This document shows positions 36,076 through 45,269 of a DNA stretch of 64,000 nucleotides, piece by piece. The notes under the pieces were generated by a model. It saw nothing but the letters and a program-made list of their open reading frames with translations, was not told the DNA's origin and did not search any database. The translations under genes were made by a program, and so were the position numbers. How positions within the stretch are numbered: position 1 is the first letter of the stretch; the number at the start of each line of letters is the position of its first letter. The DNA lies in contig JBFLWK010000006.1 in assembly GCA_040757695.1 (NCBI GenBank), positions 1-64,000 of the forward strand, in the 5' to 3' direction. Source of the DNA: Elusimicrobiota bacterium (GTDB taxonomy: Bacteria > Elusimicrobiota > UBA8919).

Positions 36076-36996
36076 TTATGAATTAAAAACAATTTTTATT
36101 ACTTCAAAATATATATCAAACATTTTTCTTTGCAAAAATATTAGATAAAAAAGACAGCGAAAAAAAGAAATAACTAAAATCATTCCTTTAACGATAAGGT
36201 AGGATAGGTGGCTTTTATGTTTTCTAAAAAAATTCAATATCCCTTTAACTTCTTCCTTTATAAGTGATGGCTGATTTTCAGTGGTCTGCTTTCCGTAATG
36301 AATCACCTTTACAGCAGGATAAAAAATAATTTTCCACCCCTTCTTTTTAAATCTGTAATGCCATTCTGTTTCTTCACCATAAGCCAATGAAACCTCATCC
36401 ATCAGCCCTACTTCTTGAATTGCTTTTCTTCTAACCAACACACATGCCCCTTTTACTGTGTCTATTTTGCATATTTTGTCATGCTTCCAAAATCTTGATG
36501 CACCTTTTTTGTAAAATAACGATACTAATTTATATGTAAAATTATTAAATGGAATTAACTTTCTAACTCCTGTAAGGTTCAGAAAAACTGTGAATAAAGA
36601 CGGAAAACTGTAAGTGGATTGCTGTAAGGAAAAATCTGGATTTAAAAGTTTGGGACTAATTACCGCTACATCAGGGTGTATATCTAAATAATTTATGAGT
36701 TGTTCTATCGCTTTATCTAATAACACTGTGTCATCATTTAAAATAAGAATATATTCTCCACCCGTTATTTTTATAATATGGTTGTGATTGGCAGCAAATC
36801 CTTTTTTTTCTTTATTTATTATAATATGTACTTCAGGAAATTGGATTTTTATTTTTTTTAAGATTTCTTGTGAACTCAAATTTGAAGTGACAAAAATTTC
36901 TATTGGCCATTTATATGTTTTATAGATAGATTCTAAACATTGTAAAATGAGTTCTTCGTTTCTTCCTATAACAATAGATACATCAATCTTATTCAT
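36076..36996 (-). CDS. Glycosyltransferase family 2 (rhamnosyltransferase-like)
   Basis: The 306-residue GT-A protein carries DVSIVIGRNEELILQCLESI, ILNDDTVL as the donor/metal motif, AVISPKLLNPDFSLQQS, VKGACVLVRRKAI and YGEETEWHYRFKKKG, the usual WbbL-like series. A C-terminal hydrophobic helix may anchor it. Start overlaps the polymerase stop by 8 bases. Confidence 0.87.
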   Translation of the reverse strand: MNKIDVSIVIGRNEELILQCLESIYKTYKWPIEIFVTSNLSSQEILKKIKIQFPEVHIIINKEKKGFAANHNHIIKITGGEYILILNDDTVLLDKAIEQLINYLDIHPDVAVISPKLLNPDFSLQQSTYSFPSLFTVFLNLTGVRKLIPFNNFTYKLVSLFYKKGASRFWKHDKICKIDTVKGACVLVRRKAIQEVGLMDEVSLAYGEETEWHYRFKKKGWKIIFYPAVKVIHYGKQTTENQPSLIKEEVKGILNFFRKHKSHLSYLIVKGMILVISFFRCLFYLIFLQRKMFDIYFEVIKIVFNS

Positions 36997-38275
36997 AGAT
37001 TTCTCTTTTTTTTAATTTTATGGCTATCAAATACATACTGAATAATAACCATGATAGTAAGATGGTATTATAGTTAAATAAACTTACAACGGGACTCCAG
37101 AGAGTAATAAAGTAAAAGAATACTAAACTTTGGATGTGTGTAATTTTGCCTTGAACAACTCCACGATAAGACCATCCACCAATTATTCCAAATATAAAAA
37201 GAATAAGAAGTGAACCGTGTAAAGTAAAATCTTCTATAAGTCCACGAAAAATTGTATAGACATTGGTAAATTCTCTTGGAGCAACTTCAACAGAAGATAT
37301 ATAAATACCTATATGCCGTTTGGTTAAACCAATTAAATCATACAATCCTGCAAAACTAAAACATCCAAGTGTCGGCTCCATTTTTTCTATCCAGTTTTGC
37401 TCAAACCAATATGAAAATGCTGATATCTCTCCAAAAAACCACGATCTGTTATGAGACCACACTTCGGGAAGTGTTCTTTCCCAAGTTTTCCAGTAACCAT
37501 ATCTAGAAAAGGCAAGGGCAAAAAACATAACTATAATAAAAATGATTATCCCAAAGATTGCAACAAAATATTTTATATTGAAAAGTTTGGTCCTACCGCT
37601 ATCTAATAAAATTTTACTAGAAAGATAAGAGGAAACCCATAAAACCCCAGGAATCAAAATACTAGCACGAGTAGTTTGAACAACTCCGGATATTACTGCT
37701 GGTAAAAACGGTAATAATGATATTAAGCGACAAGCTTTTGATGAACTGAAAGCAAATAAAGTACCGCCCAAAAAAGTTCCAAGATAAACAAAAGTTAATA
37801 ATATCCTTGATAAAAATGGCGGTTCATAACCTTCCAAATAACGAGCAATAGAAAATACTCTACCCATTTCTTTGACGGCATCAAAAGAAAATAACGAAAA
37901 AAAAGAATATCCCTTTGATTGAAGAAGAATATACACTGATGCTAACCCAAGAATTGTGGAAATCAATATAATTTGCTTTATGCCAGGTAATTTTAATTTA
38001 TTGTTATTAATTGCTGTAAAATGGGTATCAATCTTAAACAAACCTCGTCCCAAACCGATTATACTACCAACATAGACTGCAAAAGAAGCAACAAAAATCC
38101 ATAATATCACTTTTGACCCGACATAATAATCTGGTGCTCCTATAAAAGATATTACAACAAAAACTGTCCAATATAAAGTGAAGAACACTCCGGGAGACAA
38201 CCAGTTACCTTGTTGTATCCTAGCAAATAAAGTTAATGATACTAACAGCAGCACTGTAATAATTAATCCGTTCAT
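36989..38275 (-). CDS. O-antigen polymerase (Wzy-like, oligosaccharide repeat polymerase)
   Basis: The 428-residue protein has about 12 hydrophobic segments and a periplasmic loop with RTLPEVWSHNRSWFFGE. Composition and topology match the variable Wzy family; sequence motifs are not conserved in this family. It lies between a flippase and a glycosyltransferase, the classical wzx-wzy arrangement. First of two polymerases in the window. Confidence 0.78.
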   Translation of the reverse strand: MNGLIITVLLLVSLTLFARIQQGNWLSPGVFFTLYWTVFVVISFIGAPDYYVGSKVILWIFVASFAVYVGSIIGLGRGLFKIDTHFTAINNNKLKLPGIKQIILISTILGLASVYILLQSKGYSFFSLFSFDAVKEMGRVFSIARYLEGYEPPFLSRILLTFVYLGTFLGGTLFAFSSSKACRLISLLPFLPAVISGVVQTTRASILIPGVLWVSSYLSSKILLDSGRTKLFNIKYFVAIFGIIIFIIVMFFALAFSRYGYWKTWERTLPEVWSHNRSWFFGEISAFSYWFEQNWIEKMEPTLGCFSFAGLYDLIGLTKRHIGIYISSVEVAPREFTNVYTIFRGLIEDFTLHGSLLILFIFGIIGGWSYRGVVQGKITHIQSLVFFYFITLWSPVVSLFNYNTILLSWLLFSMYLIAIKLKKREIYE

Positions 38276-38276
38276 T

Positions 38277-39749
38277 TTATGCTTTTATTATTTTAGGAAT
38301 TTGTCTTAACCATTCTATTTTTAGCGACCACAAAATTGAAAAATAAAGGATGAACAAGAAGATCTCAAAAATCACAAAACGATAAGAATAAATCAAAAAT
38401 GGTTTGCTCAAAATTGCTACGATGTGTAATAAAATATTGATAATTATTACTTCTAACAAGTTATTTGTCCATTTTTTTTGAACTTCTTGGTTTATTTTTA
38501 TAATCGGAAAATAGGTTAAAATTCCTAAACATATCACGCTAAAACTAAAAGCAATACCTAAATTAACAATTGGAACAAAAAATTTAAATATACACAATAA
38601 CATTGGCGTTGATAAGAGAAAAATACCTAAAGATACAAAAAGATTTATGGTGTTCAATGGTTTAATTGCAACTGCATCTAAAATATTTCGCATTCCTATA
38701 TAAAAGACAAAAAACATTATTGAAACAAATATACTACGTAACACCGGAACCGCGTCTAAAAAATCAGCACCAAGCCAGTATTTTACAATAAAATCAGCGA
38801 AGATTATTAGTTGAATAGATACAAAAATGGATAAATGAAAAATAGATGCAAGAAAAAAAACCAAATTTTCCTTTATTGTTTTTTCTCGCCCCTCTCTTAT
38901 CAAACTGCTAACTTTGGGAAGAATAATTATACCTAACGGTGCCATTGCACTACCTGCTGCACTCAGTAAACTTTGACTTATTGAAAGATACCCTACCTCT
39001 TGAATAGATACAAAATGAACTGCTATAATTGGTCCCAAAGATAGAAGCCCGAAAAAAGCAAAATCACCAAAAACTCTTGGAAAAGAATAAGAAACTAACT
39101 CTTTCAAACATTCTCTTAATTGTCCTTTTTCACCGTGAATAAAAAATTCGTTGATAAAAAACATAAAAAATATCCCAGTAATTACAATATTACTTATACC
39201 GATTAAACTTATTAGTCCTGCAATTCTTATAGTTTTAATAAATAGCAAAATTAACAGCGGCACTAAAGCTATATTTATAATCTGGAAACAATTAAGGGTT
39301 TTAATTAGTAATCTGCCACGAAAATATGAATAGAGCAATGTGTGTGATACAAAACCAAATATAAAAAAAGAAGATGGTAAAACAAAATTGACATAATATG
39401 GAAATCTAAAAAATATTTTAGTAAATTGTATTTTGAATAGATTTGCAAAAAGCAAAAAAATAAAAGTAAAAATTATTACTATGCTTGCTCCCGTTTTTAT
39501 ATATGCACTTCTCTGCTTTTCATCCTTTGAGATTGCTATATATCGTGGCATCCCAATCCCTATTCCCAAAAGCAATATAGGACTTAAAAAACCAACTATC
39601 CGTCTAATTAAAGTATATTCTCCTATACCTTTCGGTCCAAAATTTTTTGCTACTAACCTATAAATAACGAAAAATGTTAATAGAATTATTGCCTCAGTAA
39701 TAAATGTGAAAGAAATATCTTTTAGTATAGGTCTTATCTTAAACCTCAT
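38277..39749 (-). CDS. Polysaccharide flippase (Wzx family)
   Basis: The 490-residue PST/MOP-type membrane protein has about 14 helices. The N-terminus, FVIYRLVAKNFGPKGIGEYTLIRRIVGFL, and a central YLSISQSLLSAAGS region fit Wzx. It translocates the lipid-linked repeat unit for polymerisation by the neighbouring Wzy. One base separates it from that gene. Confidence 0.87.
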   Translation of the reverse strand: MRFKIRPILKDISFTFITEAIILLTFFVIYRLVAKNFGPKGIGEYTLIRRIVGFLSPILLLGIGIGMPRYIAISKDEKQRSAYIKTGASIVIIFTFIFLLFANLFKIQFTKIFFRFPYYVNFVLPSSFFIFGFVSHTLLYSYFRGRLLIKTLNCFQIINIALVPLLILLFIKTIRIAGLISLIGISNIVITGIFFMFFINEFFIHGEKGQLRECLKELVSYSFPRVFGDFAFFGLLSLGPIIAVHFVSIQEVGYLSISQSLLSAAGSAMAPLGIIILPKVSSLIREGREKTIKENLVFFLASIFHLSIFVSIQLIIFADFIVKYWLGADFLDAVPVLRSIFVSIMFFVFYIGMRNILDAVAIKPLNTINLFVSLGIFLLSTPMLLCIFKFFVPIVNLGIAFSFSVICLGILTYFPIIKINQEVQKKWTNNLLEVIIINILLHIVAILSKPFLIYSYRFVIFEIFLFILYFSILWSLKIEWLRQIPKIIKA

Positions 39750-39782
39750 TGTTTTAATACTGAAATTCCAAATTTTTTTTAT

Positions 39783-40165
39783 TTTAGTCCCTTCATTAAG
39801 TATTTTATATTCGCTGTTGCAGTAGTTGTATTTAGCATAATTATTTTCAAACTTTAAGGTGGTGCCTCATTCACAGACCCAGCCGATTTGTTTTGCAGGA
39901 ACACCTACTACTAACGCATAGTCAGGCACATCTTTTTTGACAACCGCACCGGCACCGATAAAAGCATACTGACCAATAGTTGTCCCACATACTATCGTGG
40001 CATTCGCACCGATAGTAGCACCTTTTTTAATAAGTGTGTTTTTGTTGTACCTTCGCCAATTTCTACATTTTCATCAATATAAACCGTTTCATGGACAAAA
40101 AAAGTTTTAGTGTTTGCTGTTTTAACCGATATTTTTTTAGCAACATTTTCCTGTTTGTTCTTCAT
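39783..40165 (-). pseudogene. WbpD-like acetyltransferase, decayed second copy
   Basis: It aligns at high identity with both ends of the intact gene at 40830-41462. The N-terminal part ([18 protein letters not shown]) and the C-terminal part with half the zinc ribbon remain. About 200 bases of the central hexapeptide region are deleted, the frame is shifted, and one zinc-ribbon codon has become TGA. A tandem duplication followed by decay is the simplest reading. The nucleotidyltransferase/HEPN cassette lies between the two copies. Confidence 0.85.
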
Positions 40166-40178
40166 TTCAACTCTATAA

Positions 40179-40343
40179 TCACCTTTTTAAATACTGGGTT
40201 TGTCGATACAACTCAAATGCAGTTTTTATCTTTTTTTCAAACGGCTCTCTGGCAAACAGCCGACGACATTCTTTCTTTGATTTAAATAAAATCTTTCGGT
40301 ATTTTTCAACATCTTTTTGATTTTGAGCAATCTGATTGTTCAT
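40179..40343 (-). CDS. Small basic protein, family shared with 31330-31509
   Basis: A 54-residue protein, beginning MNNQIAQNQKDVEKYRK and containing FAREPFEKKIKTAFELYRQ. It is the near-copy of the 59-residue protein at 31330-31509, differing at about eight positions over the shared 53 residues. It starts 6 bases after the premature stop of a HEPN-like frame. Its retention in both places while the nucleotidyltransferase partners are damaged suggests either that it is the part under selection or that the two cassettes are young. Function unknown. Confidence 0.65.
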   Translation of the reverse strand: MNNQIAQNQKDVEKYRKILFKSKKECRRLFAREPFEKKIKTAFELYRQTQYLKR

Positions 40344-40349
40344 AGTATT

Positions 40350-40484
40350 TTAAAAGCATACATAATATAGCCGATTGACAAAAGTGTTAGCATGCCCTTT
40401 TTCTAAAAGGATACGGGCTTCATCAATCGCTTCCCGAGCACGTTCCAGACGATACAACACTAAAGTTTTTGTCTCTTTTGTCAT
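40350..40484 (-). pseudogene. HEPN-domain protein, truncated
   Basis: A 44-residue frame from ATG 40484 (overlapping the MNT stop as ATGA). It contains YRLERAREAIDEARILLEKG and NRLYYVCF, the first two helices of a HEPN domain, which normally continues as YYA-FYA... for another 80 residues. The RNase motif (R-x4-6-H) lies in the missing part, so it should be inactive unless the truncated form is functional. Confidence 0.7.
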
Positions 40485-40828
40485 AAAATTATACCTTCCT
40501 TTTCAATATTCTGATGAAACGGCATTGCACGATATAAAGGAGTATTCCACTGCTGGCGACCATGAACAATTGCTGATAAAACCTTCCCTGTTTCTAATTC
40601 TATAGGATATAATTGACGACAAATAAGATCCTCTCTTTTAAGTGAAACTTCACCGTCAACCAATACGAGTAAGTCATAATCTGCTTCTTCTGAAGCATCA
40701 CCTCTCGCCCGAGAGCCGTAAAGGATAACCTCTGCAGATGGCTCTATGTTTTTAATTACTTTGCGGCATCTTGTCAACAAATTTTGCTCGTCTTTAGTCA
40801 TAACCTTAATCTCGCTTAACTGTCTCAT
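40481..40828 (-). CDS. MNT-type minimal nucleotidyltransferase
   Basis: About 115 residues, with ILYGSRARGDASEEADYDLLV, the G-S-x-R-x-G-D...D-x-D nucleotidyltransferase core. In MNT-HEPN toxin-antitoxin pairs the MNT AMPylates and silences the HEPN RNase. Here the HEPN frame downstream is truncated. ATG 40828 is chosen over 40861 because it lies just after the acetyltransferase stop. MNT, HEPN and the small protein read as one cassette inserted between duplicated acetyltransferase copies. Confidence 0.85.
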   Translation of the reverse strand: MRQLSEIKVMTKDEQNLLTRCRKVIKNIEPSAEVILYGSRARGDASEEADYDLLVLVDGEVSLKREDLICRQLYPIELETGKVLSAIVHGRQQWNTPLYRAMPFHQNIEKEGIIL

Positions 40829-40829
40829 A

Positions 40830-41462
40830 TTATTTAGTTCTTGTTGAAAAGTTATCAACAAGAATTATTCTAGCCACTTTATCAGCCACTTTATCAAGTA
40901 TCTCATATTTGCTGTTGCAGTAGTTGCATTTAGCATAATTTTTTTCAAACTTCAAGGTGGTGCCGCATTTACAGACCCAGCCGATTTGTTTTGCTGGAAC
41001 ACCCACTACCAACGCATAATCCTGAACATCTTTTTTGACAACCGCACCGGCACCGATAAAAGCATACTGACCAATAGTTGTCCCACATACAATCGTGGCA
41101 TTCGCACCGATAGTAGCACCTTTTTTAACAAGTGTTGGCTTGAATTCATGCTTGCGTTCTATAAATGCACGCGGGTTATACACATTTGTGAATACGCAGG
41201 AAGGACCACAAAAAACTTCATCTTCCAGTGTTACACCTGGATATACAGAAACATTGTTTTGGATTTTACATCTATTGCCGATTCGGACATCAGGTCCTAT
41301 CATCACATTCTGACCAATAATACAACTCTTGCCAATTCTTGAATTTTTGAGTATATGTGAAAAATGCCAGACCTTTGTACCTTCGCCAATTTCTACATTT
41401 TCATCAATACAGACAGTTTCATGACTAAAAAACTTTTTCTCGGCAGATTGTTTGCTTTTCAT
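40830..41462 (-). CDS. WbpD/WlbB-like sugar N-acetyltransferase with C-terminal zinc ribbon
   Basis: The 210-residue left-handed beta-helix protein contains hexapeptide repeats ([37 protein letters not shown]) and the catalytic His of the WHFSHI loop. A C-terminal zinc ribbon, CKCG...CNYC, is an extra module. WbpD acetylates the 3-amino group of UDP-GlcNAc(3N)A; the substrate here may differ. Overlaps the Wzz gene by four bases. Confidence 0.87.
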   Translation of the reverse strand: MKSKQSAEKKFFSHETVCIDENVEIGEGTKVWHFSHILKNSRIGKSCIIGQNVMIGPDVRIGNRCKIQNNVSVYPGVTLEDEVFCGPSCVFTNVYNPRAFIERKHEFKPTLVKKGATIGANATIVCGTTIGQYAFIGAGAVVKKDVQDYALVVGVPAKQIGWVCKCGTTLKFEKNYAKCNYCNSKYEILDKVADKVARIILVDNFSTRTK

Positions 41463-42268
41463 AATTTTCCTTTCTCAAAATACTCAACTATAAAGACATA
41501 AAATACAGAAAACATAAAACCAACAATTGTTGATAATAGTACAATTTTACTCCTCTGTGGTGCGATTTTTATTTTCGGTATTGTTGATTCAGCAACGACT
41601 GTAGCGGGCTTTGTAGAGTATTTCAGTTCCATTTCTTTCTGTCTTAATTTTTCTTCAAGTTCTGATTGCCTTTTTAATGCGTTTTCTTTGGCAGAAATAA
41701 GTGATTGAAATACCAACCCTTGACCCATTGTTTCTGCCTTTTCTTTTTGTACAAATTTCTTATCAAGTTGTTCTATTTCATTTTTTGTAGAGCCAATTTG
41801 CTCTTTTAACTTATTCATTTCGTCATCTACAATACTCAATGCGCTTTTTATTATTTCATCCTGCCTTTTCAGAATTAAGGAAACGATTTCATCAACCAAT
41901 TTTTTGGCTTTTTCAGGTGACCTGTCTTTTCCGGATACTAACAGATAACCTACTTTGTCTTTAATACTAAACTGTTTTCTAATTTTATATGCTTTTTGTC
42001 CATCTTTTATTCCTAACTGCTGTAATAATTCTCGCAAATAGGGATTAAGCGGATTCTTGAATAATACTTCTAATATCTCAGCAGTTTCTATCGGTGTTTT
42101 CTGTATCTTTGCCGGCTCAATAATTGCAGTTGTTTCATAGACAGGTGGTAAAAGTAATGAAATTACAGCAGACACAACTGCACAGCCAACTGTAAGCCCG
42201 ACGAGCAATTTCCATCTTTTCACAATCACATTTACATAGTCCCTTAAATCAATCTCCTGCTCTTGCAT
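41459..42268 (-). CDS. Wzz-type chain-length determinant (short form)
   Basis: About 269 residues. An N-terminal Wzz domain ([15 protein letters not shown], helix 23-45) is followed by periplasmic coiled coil and a C-terminal helix ([20 protein letters not shown]). ATG 42268 is supported by GGAGGAA 5-6 bases upstream. Second Wzz in the window; with two Wzx/Wzy pairs this suggests two glycans or a merged locus. Confidence 0.85.
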   Translation of the reverse strand: MQEQEIDLRDYVNVIVKRWKLLVGLTVGCAVVSAVISLLLPPVYETTAIIEPAKIQKTPIETAEILEVLFKNPLNPYLRELLQQLGIKDGQKAYKIRKQFSIKDKVGYLLVSGKDRSPEKAKKLVDEIVSLILKRQDEIIKSALSIVDDEMNKLKEQIGSTKNEIEQLDKKFVQKEKAETMGQGLVFQSLISAKENALKRQSELEEKLRQKEMELKYSTKPATVVAESTIPKIKIAPQRSKIVLLSTIVGFMFSVFYVFIVEYFEKGKL

Positions 42269-42361
42269 TGTTTCCTCCAGAAACACAAGATTACAGCGAT
42301 AAAATCGCCGATTACAACGATGTCATTAACCGACGGATTTCACATCGTCTGTTGCCAAAAT

Positions 42362-42592
42362 TTAAAAATCAACTCTGAATTTACCGACATTATTGCCATC
42401 AAATTTTACTTGAAATTCTTTTTCCGGGATGTAATTTAATTCCAGTCCGTCCATCGCTGTTTTAAGAGCATTTTGATATATCCTCTCATTAAACCCAGGA
42501 CCTAATTTTGTATGAACATAATAGCAGGATTTAATTATATTTCCCGTCAATTGGTCTCTATCACTGTAATCTTGTTCTTTTATCGCTGTCAT
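42362..42592 (-). pseudogene. GxxExxY-family protein, C-terminally truncated
   Basis: The 76-residue frame has HTKLGPGFNERIYQNAL, the GxxExxY signature variant (G-x-x-E-x-x-Y as GFNERIY), and stops at GKFRVDF. Family members run to about 125 residues and continue into a beta-rich VELKA-type block. No function is established for the family. It sits alone between an aminotransferase and Wzz, typical of such orphan genes in candidate-phylum genomes. Confidence 0.7.
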
Positions 42593-42595
42593 CTT

Positions 42596-43735
42596 TCATA
42601 ATCCTTCTTTTATTTTCTCAACAATATATTTTATCTTCTCCTCGTCCAGTTCCGGATACATCGGAAGCGACAGCGTTTCATCCTGTGCTTTTTCAGATAC
42701 AGGAAAATCACCTTTTTTGTAACCTGAACTTTCATAAACTTTCTGAAGATGCAGCGAACACGGATAATATATCTGACAGGCAACACCGTTTTCCAATAAA
42801 TACTTCTGGACTTTATCTCGGGTTGCTTTGTCTTTGAACCGAATCGTGTAATAATTAAACGAGTGTTTGCAATTTTCTGAAACCTTAGGCACAACCGCGG
42901 TATCTTTCAGTAATTCATTATATTTTTGTGCAACTTTATTTCGCATTTCAGTCCATTTATCAATATATCTTAATTTTACCGAAAGAATCGCTGACTGAAT
43001 TGTATCCAGTCGTGAATTAAACCCATCCAGTTCAGAAAAATACTTCTGTCTCTGCCCGTGATTCCGAAGCGCCTTTACATTTTCATAAATCTCTTGGTTA
43101 TTAGTAATTACCATCCCACCGTCGCCAAAACAACCGAGATTTTTTGCCGGAAAGAAACTGAAACAGCCGGCATCGCCGAAAGAACCAGTAAAACGATAAT
43201 CGGTAGATGGTAAACGGTATCTTGCAGAGAAAGATTGTGCGCAATCCTCAATATCCAGTAAATTATTTTCTTTAGCAATTTTTAGTATTTCCGACATCTC
43301 ACAGGGATGACCGTAAAGATGAACAGGCAAAATCGCTTTCACTTTTGCTTCTTGCTTCTTGCTTCTTGCTTCTATGCACTCTCTTATTTTCTTCGGGTCG
43401 ATATCATATGTTTCCAAATCAATATCCACGAAAACAGGCACACCGCCCGCTTGAACAATCGCCTCTGATGTTGCTATAAATGTAAATGGTGTTGTAATAA
43501 CTTCATCACCTTTTTTGATACCGCAAGCAAGAAGTGCAATCTTTATCGCATCCGTTCCGTTTGCAACACCAACGGCATATTTTGTGCCGCAGTATTTTGC
43601 GAATTCTTCTTCAAATTTTTTTACTTCGTCGCCTAAAATAAAATTTGTTTTGTTTAAAACATTCTTTATTGCAGCGTCAATTTCCGCTTTAAGCCCTTCG
43701 TAATTAGCCTTCAAATCAACCATCTGAATTTTCAT
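42596..43735 (-). CDS. DegT/DnrJ/EryC1 sugar aminotransferase (WlbC/WbpE-like)
   Basis: The 379-residue PLP enzyme has GVANGTDAIKIALLACGI, IEDCAQSFSA, and the lysine block FSFFPAKNLGCFGDGG. Near residue 125 it holds an extra EARSKKQEAK segment encoded by four perfect 7-base repeats. With the WbpD-like acetyltransferase it could form the 3-amination/acetylation pair of a diacetamido sugar; this is inference. Third DegT family member in the window. Confidence 0.9.
   Translation of the reverse strand: MKIQMVDLKANYEGLKAEIDAAIKNVLNKTNFILGDEVKKFEEEFAKYCGTKYAVGVANGTDAIKIALLACGIKKGDEVITTPFTFIATSEAIVQAGGVPVFVDIDLETYDIDPKKIRECIEARSKKQEAKVKAILPVHLYGHPCEMSEILKIAKENNLLDIEDCAQSFSARYRLPSTDYRFTGSFGDAGCFSFFPAKNLGCFGDGGMVITNNQEIYENVKALRNHGQRQKYFSELDGFNSRLDTIQSAILSVKLRYIDKWTEMRNKVAQKYNELLKDTAVVPKVSENCKHSFNYYTIRFKDKATRDKVQKYLLENGVACQIYYPCSLHLQKVYESSGYKKGDFPVSEKAQDETLSLPMYPELDEEKIKYIVEKIKEGL
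43346..43373. repeat. Heptamer array (TGCTTCT)4 inside an aminotransferase gene
   Basis: Four perfect tandem copies of a 7-base unit, encoding EARSKKQEA in a surface loop. Because 7 is not a multiple of 3, gain or loss of one or two units would shift the reading frame. Confidence 0.9.
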
Positions 43736-43743
43736 AAAACTCC

Positions 43744-44706
43744 TTAAAAGCCTTTCGCCAGAATATCTTGCATATGTATAATACCGACGACTTTTTTTCG
43801 TCTGTTAAGCACGGGTAAAACTACAATCGTCTTTTCTCTGTTCTGCATTATGTTAAGCGCATCTGTCGCCTTTATATCTGAATATACAAATATCGGTTGG
43901 GGATTCATAATATCTTTGATTTTTTTTGTAAATATATTTTCTTTTCGTTCCAAAATTTTTCTTATGTCGTAATCAGTTATAAAACCAAGCAGTTTCTGGT
44001 TTTTATTTATAACCGAGACAGCGCCACATCTTTTTTTTGTAATTTCTAAAAGCATATTTTTTATTGAATCATCAATTCTGATTGTTGCGTTATTCTCGCC
44101 AGTTCTCATAATATCGCCAACTGTCAAAAGCTGTTTCCCTATCATTCCGCCAGGGTGAAGCAGTGCAAAATCATCCGATTGAAATTTTCTCATTTTCATC
44201 AGTGTAATCGCAACCGCATCACCCACGACAAGCGCAGCGGTTGTAGAATTGGTTGGCGAAAGATTCAATGGGCAGGCTTCACTACCTATTTTTGTGAACA
44301 AAACAACATCTGAGTTTTTAGCAAGTATTCCTTCAAGATTGGCTGTTATAGAAATTATCTTGGCACCTATTTTCTTGATTGATGGCAACAGCCCCAAAAG
44401 TTCATCGCTTTCGCCTGATTTACCGATAGCAAGAATTATATCGTTTTTATGAACAACACCTAAAGAGCCATGCATACCTTCTGTAGGATGTAAATAAATC
44501 GCAGGTGTACCTGTTGATACCAGTGTGGACGCTATTTTTTGTGCAATGTTTCCTGATTTCCCAACACCGGTTACAATCACTTTCCCTTTACAATTAAAAA
44601 TCATCTGAACCGCTTTTTTATATGATAGGTCAACATCTTTTCTAACAATTTTTAATGTTTCTATTTCGTTTTCTATTACATCTTTTATGTTTTTAAGTAT
44701 ATTCAT
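43744..44706 (-). CDS. kdsD: Arabinose-5-phosphate isomerase (KdsD/KpsF/GutQ)
   Basis: The 320-residue protein has an SIS domain (VIVTGVGKSGNIAQKIAS, LHPTEGMHGSLG, LAIGKSGESDELL, NLSPTNSTTAALVVGDA) followed by two CBS domains. It converts ribulose-5-P to arabinose-5-P, the start of KDO synthesis, and supports a lipopolysaccharide-type envelope. It overlaps the regulator gene by four bases. Confidence 0.93.
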   Translation of the reverse strand: MNILKNIKDVIENEIETLKIVRKDVDLSYKKAVQMIFNCKGKVIVTGVGKSGNIAQKIASTLVSTGTPAIYLHPTEGMHGSLGVVHKNDIILAIGKSGESDELLGLLPSIKKIGAKIISITANLEGILAKNSDVVLFTKIGSEACPLNLSPTNSTTAALVVGDAVAITLMKMRKFQSDDFALLHPGGMIGKQLLTVGDIMRTGENNATIRIDDSIKNMLLEITKKRCGAVSVINKNQKLLGFITDYDIRKILERKENIFTKKIKDIMNPQPIFVYSDIKATDALNIMQNREKTIVVLPVLNRRKKVVGIIHMQDILAKGF

Positions 44707-45239
44707 ACATTCAAGCCCTTTTCAGCAAGATACGAAATTAAATTAACACAGTGCTTGTTAAAAACATTTTCAGAAGTGCTCAATATCACAAACGGAGCAG
44801 TTGTTGTTTTTCCATTCTTTATTCTGCGATAATAATTTATATCCGGGATATCAAGCTTCTTAAATGCGGATTCGGTTAAATCAGCAAGTTCGTTATCACC
44901 ATCAATAAAAAAATTTTTTATACCGGAGTTATATTTTTCAAAAATTAAATTTTGGATAGTGCTTCTGATATGCGACAGTATTGTTATTGTTCTTAATGTA
45001 TAATTATACGATTTCCGTGCTTTTTCAGAAAAACCCTTCGGGGTTAAAAGATATCGGATATTGCGACGGTTAATCTGTTTTATTTTTATGTAGCCGGTTT
45101 TTGTAAGACGTTTTATTATAAGATTCGTCAGCCCTAACGAGATACCAAGTTTCTTGGCAACCACTCGCTGGTTAAAAGAAGCGCTATTGGCTAATTCCTG
45201 TATTATTGCAAATTCTCGGTCTGATATCGTCGTTTCCAT
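44703..45239 (-). CDS. Winged-helix regulator heading the polysaccharide operon
   Basis: About 178 residues. The N-terminal MarR-like winged helix (SDREFAIIQELANSASFNQRVVAKKLGIS, then LTNLIIKRLTKTGYI and the wing RRNIRYLLTPKG) is followed by an unrecognised C-terminal domain (FFIDGDNELADLTESAF). ATG 45239 follows a GGTGG site; TTG 45251 is an alternative. Its own promoter carries a perfect palindrome at the transcription start, so autorepression and control of the whole locus are likely. Confidence 0.8.
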   Translation of the reverse strand: METTISDREFAIIQELANSASFNQRVVAKKLGISLGLTNLIIKRLTKTGYIKIKQINRRNIRYLLTPKGFSEKARKSYNYTLRTITILSHIRSTIQNLIFEKYNSGIKNFFIDGDNELADLTESAFKKLDIPDINYYRRIKNGKTTTAPFVILSTSENVFNKHCVNLISYLAEKGLNV

Positions 45240-45252
45240 AAAAACCACCAAT

Positions 45253-45269
45253 TGTTCAATTTTTGAACA
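45253..45269. promoter_or_regulatory. Operator palindrome TGTTCAA-TTT-TTGAACA
   Basis: Perfect 7-base arms with a 3-base centre, directly downstream of the -10 box and across the predicted transcription start of the regulator gene. Position and symmetry suit a dimeric winged-helix repressor, most simply the product of the adjacent gene. Confidence 0.75.

Noticed and set aside
42287-42361. Continuation of the GxxExxY protein beyond its stop
   Set aside because: None of the frames gives the expected VELKA-type block; the segment holds only small hairpins.
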